A DNA stretch of 9,674 nt. Source: Flavobacteriales bacterium. Lineage in GTDB: Bacteria > Bacteroidota > Bacteroidia > Flavobacteriales > BACL11. Every line of letters begins with the position of its first letter. Positions within the stretch are counted from its first letter, which is position 1. A model generated the notes under the pieces. That model was not told the DNA's origin, made no database searches, and worked only from the letters and a program-made list of their open reading frames with translations. The stretch covers positions 1-9,674 of the forward strand of contig NYTT01000022.1 of the NCBI GenBank assembly GCA_002683775.1. Direction: 5' to 3'. A program made the translations under genes and the position numbers. Below, piece after piece: positions 1 through 6,366 of the stretch.

Positions 1-1
1 C

Positions 2-121
2 TTGTATATTATTCATGTTCGCGCAAAAATATGGGACTCAAATGCAAACGAATATGTAGAAAAAGACAAAGTAATTAAATGGTTTGGTTCTTTAAGACCT
101 ATTGATTTAGATACCTTTTAA
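2..121 (+). CDS. C-terminal fragment of an unidentified protein (5' end outside window)
   Basis: An open frame enters from the left edge and ends at a TAA at 119-121, giving 39 visible residues that finish in WFGSLRPIDLDTF. It has no internal stop, and its composition (alternating hydrophobic and polar residues, LYIIHVRAKIW) resembles a beta-strand-rich domain. The stop lies 37 bases before the PorV/PorQ-like gene in the same orientation, so the two may be co-transcribed. In Bacteroidota the PorV-type genes often sit next to large cell-surface or type IX secretion proteins, so a surface or secreted protein is a reasonable guess, but the fragment is too short to assign a family. The frame is well supported; the function is unknown. 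Confidence 0.6.
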   Translation: MYIIHVRAKIWDSNANEYVEKDKVIKWFGSLRPIDLDTF

Positions 122-158
122 TAAATAAAATATATAGACGATAATAAATAGTATAGAT

Positions 159-1241
159 ATGAAACAAATGAGTAACTTGATAAAGAAGACTGTAGGTATA
201 GCATTTATATTCCTTTTTGTTAATACAATTTTTGCTGGAAATCCTCAGAGATCAGGTCAAGCAGGAGCTTCAGAATTATTAATTAATCCTTGGGCTAGAA
301 CTACTGGTTGGGCTGGAGCAAATGTTGCTGGAGTAAGAGGATTAGAGGGAATTTATTCAAATGTAGCAGGACTTGCATTTACTGAAAAAACTGAGCTTGT
401 TTTTTCTCAGACATCATGGTTGCAATATGGTGACAAAATGTTTTCTGCTAATGATGCTGTTAGTACAATTAGTTCTTTTGGACTTTCTCAAAAAGTCGGC
501 GAATCAGGAGTTTTAGGTTTTTCTGTAATGAGTATGGATTTTGGTGAAATTGAAATAACTACTGTAGAATCTCCAGATGGTACTAATTCAACATATACAC
601 CTAGTTTTATGAATATGTCCCTATCATATGCTAAAATATTTTCAAATAGTATCTATGGTGGTGTTACGGTAAAAGTAATTTCTGAACAAATATCAAATGT
701 TTCTGCTAATGGTGTTGCTGTTGATGCAGGTATTCAATATGTTACAGGTAAAAAAGACAACCTTAAATTTGGGATTTCTTTAAAAAATGTAGGTCCTAGA
801 ATGTCATTTAGTGGAGATGGACTTTCATTTAGAGGAATAGTTGGAGATGATGATGATTATAAGATGACAGTAGAACAAAGATCATCAGAACTAGAATTAC
901 CTGCACTTTTAAATATTGGAATTTCATATGATCTTACACATGCTCAGCATAGATTAACAGGTGCGGGAACATTTACATCTAATTCATTTCAAAAAGATCA
1001 GTACAGGTTAGGGGGTGAATATGCGTACAATGAGTTATTTATGGTTCGTATGGGTTATACATATGAAGAAGGAATAAGAACACCAAGTACAAGAACAACA
1101 GCTTTAAGAGGACCTTCAGCTGGTTTTACTATTGAGTTACCTATTGGTGATAGTGGATCTACATTTGGCTTAGATTATTCATATAGACACACAGATCCTT
1201 TTCAAGGATCACATTCAATTGGGGCTAGAATAAATCTATAG
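159..1241 (+). CDS. PorV/PorQ-family outer-membrane beta-barrel protein
   Basis: The 360-residue product begins with a basic n-region and a hydrophobic stretch (about residues 8-26) ending in IFA before GNPQ, a good signal peptide with predicted cleavage after Ala26. The mature protein starts with GQAGASELLINPWAR and continues with glycine- and aromatic-rich alternating strands such as SIYGGVTVKVI, FGISLKNVG and FGLDYSYR up to a terminal GARINL. This matches the PorV/PorQ (UPF0164-like) family of FadL-type barrels. Characterised members PorV and PorQ belong to the type IX secretion system, where PorV shuttles cargo to the sortase. I cannot tell whether this is true PorV or a paralogue; the N-terminus differs from the PorV I remember, so a paralogue is more likely. 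ATG at 159 is chosen; ATG at 168 would give a three-residue shorter signal peptide. No TAnnTTTG box is seen in the 37-base gap upstream, which suggests co-transcription with the preceding gene. Confidence 0.8.
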   Translation: MKQMSNLIKKTVGIAFIFLFVNTIFAGNPQRSGQAGASELLINPWARTTGWAGANVAGVRGLEGIYSNVAGLAFTEKTELVFSQTSWLQYGDKMFSANDAVSTISSFGLSQKVGESGVLGFSVMSMDFGEIEITTVESPDGTNSTYTPSFMNMSLSYAKIFSNSIYGGVTVKVISEQISNVSANGVAVDAGIQYVTGKKDNLKFGISLKNVGPRMSFSGDGLSFRGIVGDDDDYKMTVEQRSSELELPALLNIGISYDLTHAQHRLTGAGTFTSNSFQKDQYRLGGEYAYNELFMVRMGYTYEEGIRTPSTRTTALRGPSAGFTIELPIGDSGSTFGLDYSYRHTDPFQGSHSIGARINL

Positions 1242-1264
1242 GGTTTTAATTTTTTTTAGTAACA

Positions 1265-1289
1265 ATAGGATATAATCCTATATATTTTT
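1265..1289 (+). terminator. Weak candidate terminator after the PorV/PorQ-like gene
   Basis: A 7-bp perfect stem (ATAGGAT 1265-1271 with ATCCTAT 1275-1281) and a 3-base loop is followed by a T-rich stretch TATTTTT (1283-1289). It lies 23 bases after the stop and only six bases before greA. The stem has just two G-C pairs, so termination would be partial at best. It could equally be a chance AT-rich hairpin or part of the greA leader. Confidence 0.3.
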
Positions 1290-1295
1290 ATTATT

Positions 1296-1769
1296 ATGAA
1301 TAAAATTTATTTATCACAACAAGGGTATGATGATTTAAAGTCGGAATTGCAAAAATTAAAATCAAAAGATCGTCCTAATATTATTTCTCAAATTGCTGAA
1401 GCAAGGGATAAAGGTGATTTATCTGAGAATGCTGAATATGATGCTGCTAAAGAGGCGCAAGGTTTATTAGAAGCTAGAATTTCAAAATTAGAAAATGATT
1501 TTGCAAATGCACGTGTACTAGAAAAGAAAGATATGGATACATCAACAGTACATTTACTAACTAAAGTAACAATAGTTAATACCGCTAATGATATGATGAT
1601 GACTTATGCTATTGTCTCAGAATCAGAATCAGATTTAGCTTCTAATAAGATTTCATCTACTTCTCCAATAGGCAAAGGGCTTTTAGGAAAATCAGTAGGT
1701 GAAATTGCAGAAATAACTGTTCCTAGTGGTATTGTTTATTTTGAGATTAAAGATATCCAACCTCTTTGA
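1296..1769 (+). CDS. greA: Transcription elongation factor GreA
   Basis: GreA binds in the secondary channel of RNA polymerase and stimulates cleavage of backtracked transcripts. The product is 157 residues, the usual length (158 in E. coli). An N-terminal antiparallel coiled coil (about residues 1-75) carries the tip motif GDLSENAEYDAAKE. Asp41 and Glu44, the acidic pair that coordinates the catalytic magnesium, fall at the same numbers as in E. coli GreA. A C-terminal FKBP-like domain (about 80-157) contains SPIGKGLLGKSVGE, the family signature. ATG at 1296 gives the correct N-terminus (MNKIYLSQQGYDDL). The stop TGA overlaps the ATG of the HIT gene by one base, so the two are almost certainly translated from one mRNA. 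Confidence 0.97.
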   Translation: MNKIYLSQQGYDDLKSELQKLKSKDRPNIISQIAEARDKGDLSENAEYDAAKEAQGLLEARISKLENDFANARVLEKKDMDTSTVHLLTKVTIVNTANDMMMTYAIVSESESDLASNKISSTSPIGKGLLGKSVGEIAEITVPSGIVYFEIKDIQPL

Positions 1770-2161
1770 TGTCTACCATATTTACTAAAATAGTAAAAGG
1801 AGAGATTCCATCATATAAAATAGCTGAAAATGATAGATTCTTTGCTTTCTTGGACATAAACCCCATAGTATATGGTCATGTATTGGTAATTCCAAAAAGA
1901 GAAGTAGATTACATATTTGATTTATCTGACGAACACTTTGTGGAGCTGTTTAAATATTCTAAGAAAATTGCAATTGCTATTAAAAAAGTAATAAAATGTA
2001 AACGTATTGGAGTCTCTGTCATTGGTCTAGAAGTCCCACATGCGCATATCCACTTAATCCCTCTTCATACAGTTTCAGATATAAATTTTGATGTAAAAAG
2101 ATTAAGTTTTTCTGAATTAGAAATGAATGAAATTGCAAAAAAAATCAGTTCTTTTTTATAA
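1769..2161 (+). CDS. HIT-family nucleotide hydrolase/transferase (Hint/HinT-like)
   Basis: This 130-residue protein has the whole HIT fold: the N-terminal TIFTKIVKGEIP, the central FLDINPIVYGHVLVIPK, and the histidine triad VPHAHIHLIP with His91, His93 and His95. HIT proteins of this branch bind purine nucleotides and hydrolyse phosphoramidates or nucleoside polyphosphates in the cytoplasm; the real substrate cannot be read from sequence. The start is placed at ATG 1769, inside the greA stop (TGATG), rather than at a TTG one codon upstream. The arrangement suggests translational coupling with greA; this pairing is, as far as I recall, common in Bacteroidota. The last 17 bases overlap the end of ruvC on the other strand. 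Confidence 0.93.
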   Translation: MSTIFTKIVKGEIPSYKIAENDRFFAFLDINPIVYGHVLVIPKREVDYIFDLSDEHFVELFKYSKKIAIAIKKVIKCKRIGVSVIGLEVPHAHIHLIPLHTVSDINFDVKRLSFSELEMNEIAKKISSFL

Positions 2162-2705
2162 TTTTTTTTGGGTTATTCTTTATGAAAGATGACCAGTTAG
2201 TATAACTTTTATTATGCGAATCTGAATTTCTTTGAAAATAATGACAGACTGCAGCAGCTAAACCATCACTTGCATCAAGATGTTTAGGCATTTCATTTAT
2301 TTTTAAAATAGATTTTAGCATTGCTGCAACTTGTTCCTTGCTAGATGTTCCCTTACCAGTGATTGCCATTTTAATTTTTTTTGGTGCATACTCAAATATA
2401 GGAACATTTCTATATAATGCAGCTGACATTGCTACCCCTTGAGCTCTTCCAAGCTTCAACATAGACTGAACGTTTTTTCCAAAAAAAGGTGCTTCTACAG
2501 CAAATTCATCTGGCTTATACTCATCTACAAGCTGTAAAGTACGTTCAAATATTTTTTTAAGTTTTAATTCATGAGAATTTAATTTAGATAAATGAAGCAC
2601 TCCCATCTGAATTAAATGCATATCACTTCCTTTAATATGAATAATTCCATATCCCATTATAGTAGTTCCCGGATCAATACCTAAAATAATTTTATCAGTT
2701 TTCAA
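2145..2705 (-). CDS. ruvC: Crossover junction endodeoxyribonuclease RuvC
   Basis: RuvC resolves Holliday junctions, acting with RuvAB in recombination repair. The 186-residue product has the RNase H-like fold with all four catalytic acidic residues: Asp11 in LGIDPGT, Glu71 in AVEAPFFGKN, and Asp144 and Asp147 in LDASDGLAAA, corresponding to Asp7, Glu66, Asp138 and Asp141 of E. coli. The start is TTG at 2705-2703. An in-frame TAA lies two codons upstream and no ATG occurs before the first catalytic Asp, so TTG is the only reasonable choice. The protein carries a basic C-terminal extension (KNNPKKIIKKN) beyond the usual core, partly encoded in the 17-base overlap with the HIT gene. It is transcribed away from the flippase/glycosyltransferase operon. 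Confidence 0.96.
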   Translation of the reverse strand: MKTDKIILGIDPGTTIMGYGIIHIKGSDMHLIQMGVLHLSKLNSHELKLKKIFERTLQLVDEYKPDEFAVEAPFFGKNVQSMLKLGRAQGVAMSAALYRNVPIFEYAPKKIKMAITGKGTSSKEQVAAMLKSILKINEMPKHLDASDGLAAAVCHYFQRNSDSHNKSYTNWSSFIKNNPKKIIKKN

Positions 2706-2709
2706 TTGT

Positions 2710-2717
2710 TATCTTTG
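2710..2717 (+). promoter_or_regulatory. -7 box (TATCTTTG) for the flippase/GT2/permease operon
   Basis: TATCTTTG matches the Bacteroidota -7 consensus TAnnTTTG exactly. It lies 18 bases before the ATG of the flippase-like gene, so the predicted transcript would have a leader of only about 10-14 bases. No clear TTTG -33 element is found 19-21 bases upstream, inside the ruvC coding region. The last four bases belong to the palindrome at 2714-2727. Confidence 0.55.
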
Positions 2718-2727
2718 TTTAAACAAA
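2714..2727. repeat. Perfect 14-bp palindrome between divergent ruvC and the flippase-like gene
   Basis: TTTGTTTAAACAAA reads the same on both strands and is centred between the two divergent genes. It includes the TTTG halves of one -7 box on each strand. It could be an operator bound by a dimeric regulator, or simply the consequence of two mirrored -7 boxes close together. Confidence 0.5.
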
Positions 2728-2731
2728 ACTA
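2724..2731 (-). promoter_or_regulatory. -7 box (TAGTTTTG, minus strand) for ruvC
   Basis: Read on the minus strand this is TAGTTTTG, an exact match to TAnnTTTG. It lies 18 bases before the TTG start of ruvC, the same distance as the opposite box from its own gene. No obvious -33 TTTG is visible in the start of the flippase-like gene. Confidence 0.5.
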
Positions 2732-2735
2732 ATAA

Positions 2736-3716
2736 ATGAGAAGTAAAAAAACTCTTGGCTTTCTAATAAAAGTTTTGATTGTATTATTAGCATTATTCTT
2801 TTTATACAAACAGCTCATCTCTAAAGGAGATGTTATTAGTACGGATTTGAATAAAATACGTGTAAATATAAGAGAAAATTTTCCAACTATTTTACTTGTT
2901 GTGTTGATGATGTTTGTTAATTGGTTTTTAGAAGCTTTAAAGTGGCGATCTTTAATTTATAAAATCGAAAAGATATCTCTTAACCAATCTATTAAAGCAG
3001 TATTTGCAGGTATCACTATCTCATCTTTTACTCCTAATAGGGTTGGAGAATATGCTGGAAGAGTCTTTTGTATTCAAAAAGCAGATAAGGTTCAAGCTGT
3101 ATTAATCACAGTTATTGGATCTATGGCTCAGTTGATAACAACTATTATTTTTGGCTTATTAGGTTTTTTGCTGTTGCCAAATTTAATGCCTGATTTCAAA
3201 ATTCTATTATCAGATTTTGTCTTTTCATATCCACTTATGGTATTTGTTGTTATACTACTTATCGTTTTATTAATAACACTTTTTCTTAACGCATCTGTAT
3301 TTTCTGTAATTTTATCTAAGTTTAAATTCTTGAATAAGTATTCTAAATATAATGAGATATTCTCTTTCTATAATTACTCTGACTTACTAGAAACATTACT
3401 ATACTCGATAGCCAGATACTTTGTCTTCACTACACAATTTTTTATATTATTACATGTTTTCGATGTTAATGTTTCATATATCGATTTTATGATTTTAACA
3501 ACAACTATGCTTTTTATTATTTCAATTATTCCTACAATTGCTATTGCGGAGATAAGTACAAGAAGTTCAATTGCACTATTTTTATTCTCCCTTGTTTCCA
3601 ATAATGTTACTGGTATTTTATCAGCTACATTCGTAATGTGGTTTATAAATTTAGTTTTTCCTGCTTTAATAGGAATTGGCGTTATTTTAACTCTAAACTT
3701 TTTTAGAAATAAATGA
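2736..3716 (+). CDS. Flippase-like integral membrane protein (LPG synthase TM-region family, UPF0104)
   Basis: The 326-residue product is a polytopic inner-membrane protein with about eight hydrophobic segments (near residues 8-24, 50-66, 88-100, 118-148, 163-187, 222-242, 248-272 and 290-322). It has the landmarks of the lysylphosphatidylglycerol synthase TM-region family: NWFLEALKWRSLI (62-74) and FTPNRVGEYAGR (98-109). In MprF this domain flips aminoacylated lipids; stand-alone relatives such as AglD-type proteins are linked to lipid-glycan metabolism. There is no aminoacyl-transferase domain here, so synthesis of lysyl-lipid is not implied. It is the first gene of a four-gene operon, and its stop overlaps the start of the GT2 gene by four bases (ATGA). 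Handling of a lipid-linked product made by that glycosyltransferase is inferred, not shown. Confidence 0.85.
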   Translation: MRSKKTLGFLIKVLIVLLALFFLYKQLISKGDVISTDLNKIRVNIRENFPTILLVVLMMFVNWFLEALKWRSLIYKIEKISLNQSIKAVFAGITISSFTPNRVGEYAGRVFCIQKADKVQAVLITVIGSMAQLITTIIFGLLGFLLLPNLMPDFKILLSDFVFSYPLMVFVVILLIVLLITLFLNASVFSVILSKFKFLNKYSKYNEIFSFYNYSDLLETLLYSIARYFVFTTQFFILLHVFDVNVSYIDFMILTTTMLFIISIIPTIAIAEISTRSSIALFLFSLVSNNVTGILSATFVMWFINLVFPALIGIGVILTLNFFRNK

Positions 3717-4813
3717 TTTTAGTGATTTTGATAATTTTAATTCTATACGTAAATAAAATTTTACAGTACAGATTTGGATGGAATAAAAATATTGTGACAA
3801 ATAGAAGTGCTTATCCTAATGTTTCGGTTGTAGTTTCAATAAGAAATGAATCTCACAATATTTTACAACTAATTAATAGCCTTAAGTCGCAAGTATATCC
3901 AATTGAAAATTTAGAATTTATTTTAATAAATGATCATTCTACTGATGCCACACTATCTATTTTAGAAAATTCAGACTTAGAAAATCTAAAAGTTATAGAT
4001 ATGCCAGTTGGTGTTTTTGGAAAAAAGAATGCAATTAATGTAGCAATACCAAATGCTAAAGGAGATATTATATTATTATCTGATGCTGATTGTCTATTTG
4101 ACAGTTATTGGATAAGAACAATGGTTGGATACTTTAGAAATGATAGCGTTAAATTAGTTTCTGGACCTGTTGTTATTAAAGAAAAAAAAGGGTTTTTTCA
4201 GAAAATTCAATCACTTGAGTTTATTTCATTGATTGCTAGTGGTGCTGGAGCAATTGGATCTAATGATGCGATATTTTGTAATGGTGCTAATATGGCGTAT
4301 AAGAAAGATGTTTTTTTAGAAATAAATGACTACGAACATGAAACTTCTGTGAGTGGTGACGATGTTTTTTTATTACACAGAGTAAAGAGAGAGTACCCTA
4401 AAAGTATTGTTTTTGCAAAACATGAAAGTGCAATTGTCACAACCAATAGCATTGATTCTCTAAAGAGTTTTCTTAATCAAAGAATTAGATGGACATCAAA
4501 AAGTAGTGAATACAAAGATACATCAACGATTTACACTTCATTTCTTGTTATGTTTACCAACTTATCATTACTAACCCTATTTTTCACTCTATTATTTAAC
4601 AATAATTATATTTTTTATTTCACATTGTTTTATCTGATAAAGTTCCTAATTGATTATCTGTTTCTTTCTCCAGCACTAGATTTTTTTGAGCGACATGATT
4701 TGAAAAAATGGATTTTTGTATTTGAATTATTTTATTCATTTTATGTAATTTTGATAATAATACTCTCTTTTACTAGAAAATTTGAATGGAAAGGTAGGAT
4801 ACATAATAAATAA
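3713..4813 (+). CDS. Membrane-anchored family 2 glycosyltransferase
   Basis: This 366-residue protein has an N-terminal membrane anchor (residues 1-17), a cytoplasmic GT-A domain (about 36-265) and two or three C-terminal membrane segments (about 275-360). The catalytic features of inverting, often processive GT2 enzymes are all present: PNVSVVVSIRNE at the start of the fold, Asp74 in INDHSTD, the metal-binding DAD at 124-126, SGDD at 214-217, and QRIRW at 256-260 (the QxxRW-type motif). It should transfer a sugar from a nucleotide sugar to a lipid or growing glycan at the inner membrane; donor and acceptor are unknown. The start overlaps the flippase-like gene by four bases and the stop lies two bases before the permease start. 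Confidence 0.92.
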   Translation: MILVILIILILYVNKILQYRFGWNKNIVTNRSAYPNVSVVVSIRNESHNILQLINSLKSQVYPIENLEFILINDHSTDATLSILENSDLENLKVIDMPVGVFGKKNAINVAIPNAKGDIILLSDADCLFDSYWIRTMVGYFRNDSVKLVSGPVVIKEKKGFFQKIQSLEFISLIASGAGAIGSNDAIFCNGANMAYKKDVFLEINDYEHETSVSGDDVFLLHRVKREYPKSIVFAKHESAIVTTNSIDSLKSFLNQRIRWTSKSSEYKDTSTIYTSFLVMFTNLSLLTLFFTLLFNNNYIFYFTLFYLIKFLIDYLFLSPALDFFERHDLKKWIFVFELFYSFYVILIIILSFTRKFEWKGRIHNK

Positions 4814-4815
4814 TA

Positions 4816-5865
4816 ATGGAATCTCTTAATAGCTTAGCATGGAAAAAATTAAAAGGAAATAAACTTTCCTTTGTAGCATTGTGCTATATTATTATATGCG
4901 TTATCATAGGTGTTTTTGCTGCAGTTATAAGCCCTGATAAAACTAGATATGCCAATGAAATGCATGTTGAATTAGCAACACAGACACCTTTTACTAATGT
5001 GATTTTTTTGGAATTTCTCAAGAATAAAACAATCAAAAATACATTTTTAGAATCTGCATTTTTAGGATTAAAAAATAAACCTGAAAGTATTGCTATAGAT
5101 AGTTTTAGAATATCCAATAATGAACTTTTGTATTTTCCTATTAATTCTAAAGTAGAAAAGAAGTATCTAGGGGAATATAATATTAAAGAACATACCTTTT
5201 GGTTAGGAAGTGATAAGTTTGGACGAGATTTTTTAAGTCGCTTGCTTTATGGAATTCGTATTTCTCTGTCTGTAGGTTTTTTTTCTGTAATGATTTCACT
5301 TCTAATCGGTATAATTCTTGGGCTTATTTCTGGATATTATGGTGGATTAATTGATGATGTAGTTATGTGGTTTGTTAATGTCATCTGGAGTATTCCTACA
5401 TTACTTATGGTAATTGCAATCACACTTGCGCTTGGAAAGGGGTATTGGCAAGTTTTCTTTGCAATTGGTCTTACAATGTGGGTTGAAGTTGCACGTATTG
5501 TTAGAGGACAAGTATTAATAATTAGGGAATTAGAGTACATTGAAGCTAGTAAAGTTCTAGCTTACAAATCAGTAAGAATTCTCTACAAGCATATATTGCC
5601 AAATGTATTTGGACCAATAATTGTTATTTCATCTGCTAATTTTGCTGCAGCTATTTTAATTGAGGCAGGACTTTCTTTCTTAGGAATCGGAATTCAACCT
5701 CCTATGCCAAGTTGGGGTGGAATTATAAGAGATCATTACTACTATATTATTATGGGAAAGGAATTTTTGGCTATTATTCCAGGACTAGCTATTATGAGTC
5801 TGGTGTTATCATTTATGATCTTAGGAAATGGTTTAAGAGATGCATTTGATGTAAAGACTAAATAA
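4816..5865 (+). CDS. ABC transporter permease, DppC/OppC type, with an N-terminal periplasmic insert
   Basis: The 349-residue product matches inner-membrane permeases of the peptide/nickel ABC importer family. TM1 (about 18-38) is followed by roughly 90 extra residues and then the conserved WLGSDKFGRDFLSRLLYG (129-146). The core membrane domain contains the cytoplasmic coupling loop EASKVLAYKSVRILYKHILP (243-262) and LSFLGIGIQPPMPSWGG. The family is usually about 300 residues, so the insert after TM1 is the unusual part. In the coupling loop the normally conserved glycine of EAAxxxG is alanine (Ala249). No DppB-type partner, ATPase or binding protein lies in the window, so the rest of the importer must be encoded elsewhere. 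It sits two bases after the GT2 gene and directly abuts the UPF0316 gene. Confidence 0.92.
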   Translation: MESLNSLAWKKLKGNKLSFVALCYIIICVIIGVFAAVISPDKTRYANEMHVELATQTPFTNVIFLEFLKNKTIKNTFLESAFLGLKNKPESIAIDSFRISNNELLYFPINSKVEKKYLGEYNIKEHTFWLGSDKFGRDFLSRLLYGIRISLSVGFFSVMISLLIGIILGLISGYYGGLIDDVVMWFVNVIWSIPTLLMVIAITLALGKGYWQVFFAIGLTMWVEVARIVRGQVLIIRELEYIEASKVLAYKSVRILYKHILPNVFGPIIVISSANFAAAILIEAGLSFLGIGIQPPMPSWGGIIRDHYYYIIMGKEFLAIIPGLAIMSLVLSFMILGNGLRDAFDVKTK

Positions 5866-6366
5866 ATGGAGTTAATAATATCAGCCCTAATAATTTTCAT
5901 GCTCAGATTAGCTGATCAGAGTCTTGGTACAATGCGAGCTCTTCTGGTTAGTAAAAATAAACCAATTTTTGCTGCATTAATTGGATTGGTTGAATCTGCA
6001 ATTTGGATAATAGCAATTTCTCAAGTTATTAAGGATATTGATGATCCTATTTTAATTTCAGCTTATGCATCTGGTTTTGCAGCAGGAACAATCCTGGGGT
6101 CTTATATTGAACGTATTGTTGGAGTAGGAAATGTTGTTGTAAGAGTATTCTGTCCAGTTAATTCTCCTTCAGTTGCAGAAAGTTTAAGAGAAAAGGGACA
6201 TGGCGTTACTGTTATTGATGGTCAAGGTAAGGATGGTCCTGTTAAAATATATTGGTGTGTTATTTCTAGAAGAAAGTTGAAATCTGTTCTTAATATGATT
6301 GAAGAGATTAATCCTAAAGCATATGTAACTACTGATATGACAAGTCCTATATCTTTAAAAAAATAA
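5866..6366 (+). CDS. UPF0316 membrane protein (DUF5698 + DUF2179)
   Basis: The 166-residue product has an N-terminal membrane domain of about three helices (residues 3-18, 32-52, 65-82) with the family stretch RLADQSLGTMRALLVSKNK. A soluble C-terminal DUF2179 domain (about 95-160) follows, including GHGVTVIDGQGKDGPV and an RRKL/MIEEINPKAYV segment. This matches UPF0316, a family without an established function. DUF2179 also ends YitT-type membrane proteins and has been proposed to be a small-ligand sensor. The ATG follows the permease TAA with no gap, so translation is probably coupled. The last 12 bases overlap the end of the AtoE gene on the minus strand. Confidence 0.88.
   Translation: MELIISALIIFMLRLADQSLGTMRALLVSKNKPIFAALIGLVESAIWIIAISQVIKDIDDPILISAYASGFAAGTILGSYIERIVGVGNVVVRVFCPVNSPSVAESLREKGHGVTVIDGQGKDGPVKIYWCVISRRKLKSVLNMIEEINPKAYVTTDMTSPISLKK

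Noticed and set aside
1242..1260. T-rich run after the PorV/PorQ-like stop as a terminator
   Set aside because: No stem precedes the T run; only the hairpin slightly downstream has any pairing.
3374..3601. Minus-strand open frame of 75 codons inside the flippase-like gene
   Set aside because: It lies wholly inside a well-supported gene on the other strand, has a biased low-complexity composition and no recognisable domain.
2736..3716. Lysylphosphatidylglycerol synthase (MprF) assignment
   Set aside because: Only the membrane flippase-like region is present; the C-terminal aminoacyl-transferase domain is missing and the length is much too short.
4884..5540. Two minus-strand open frames (77 and 67 codons) inside the ABC permease gene
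   Set aside because: Both are antisense to a clear family member and show no domain, promoter or neighbour support.
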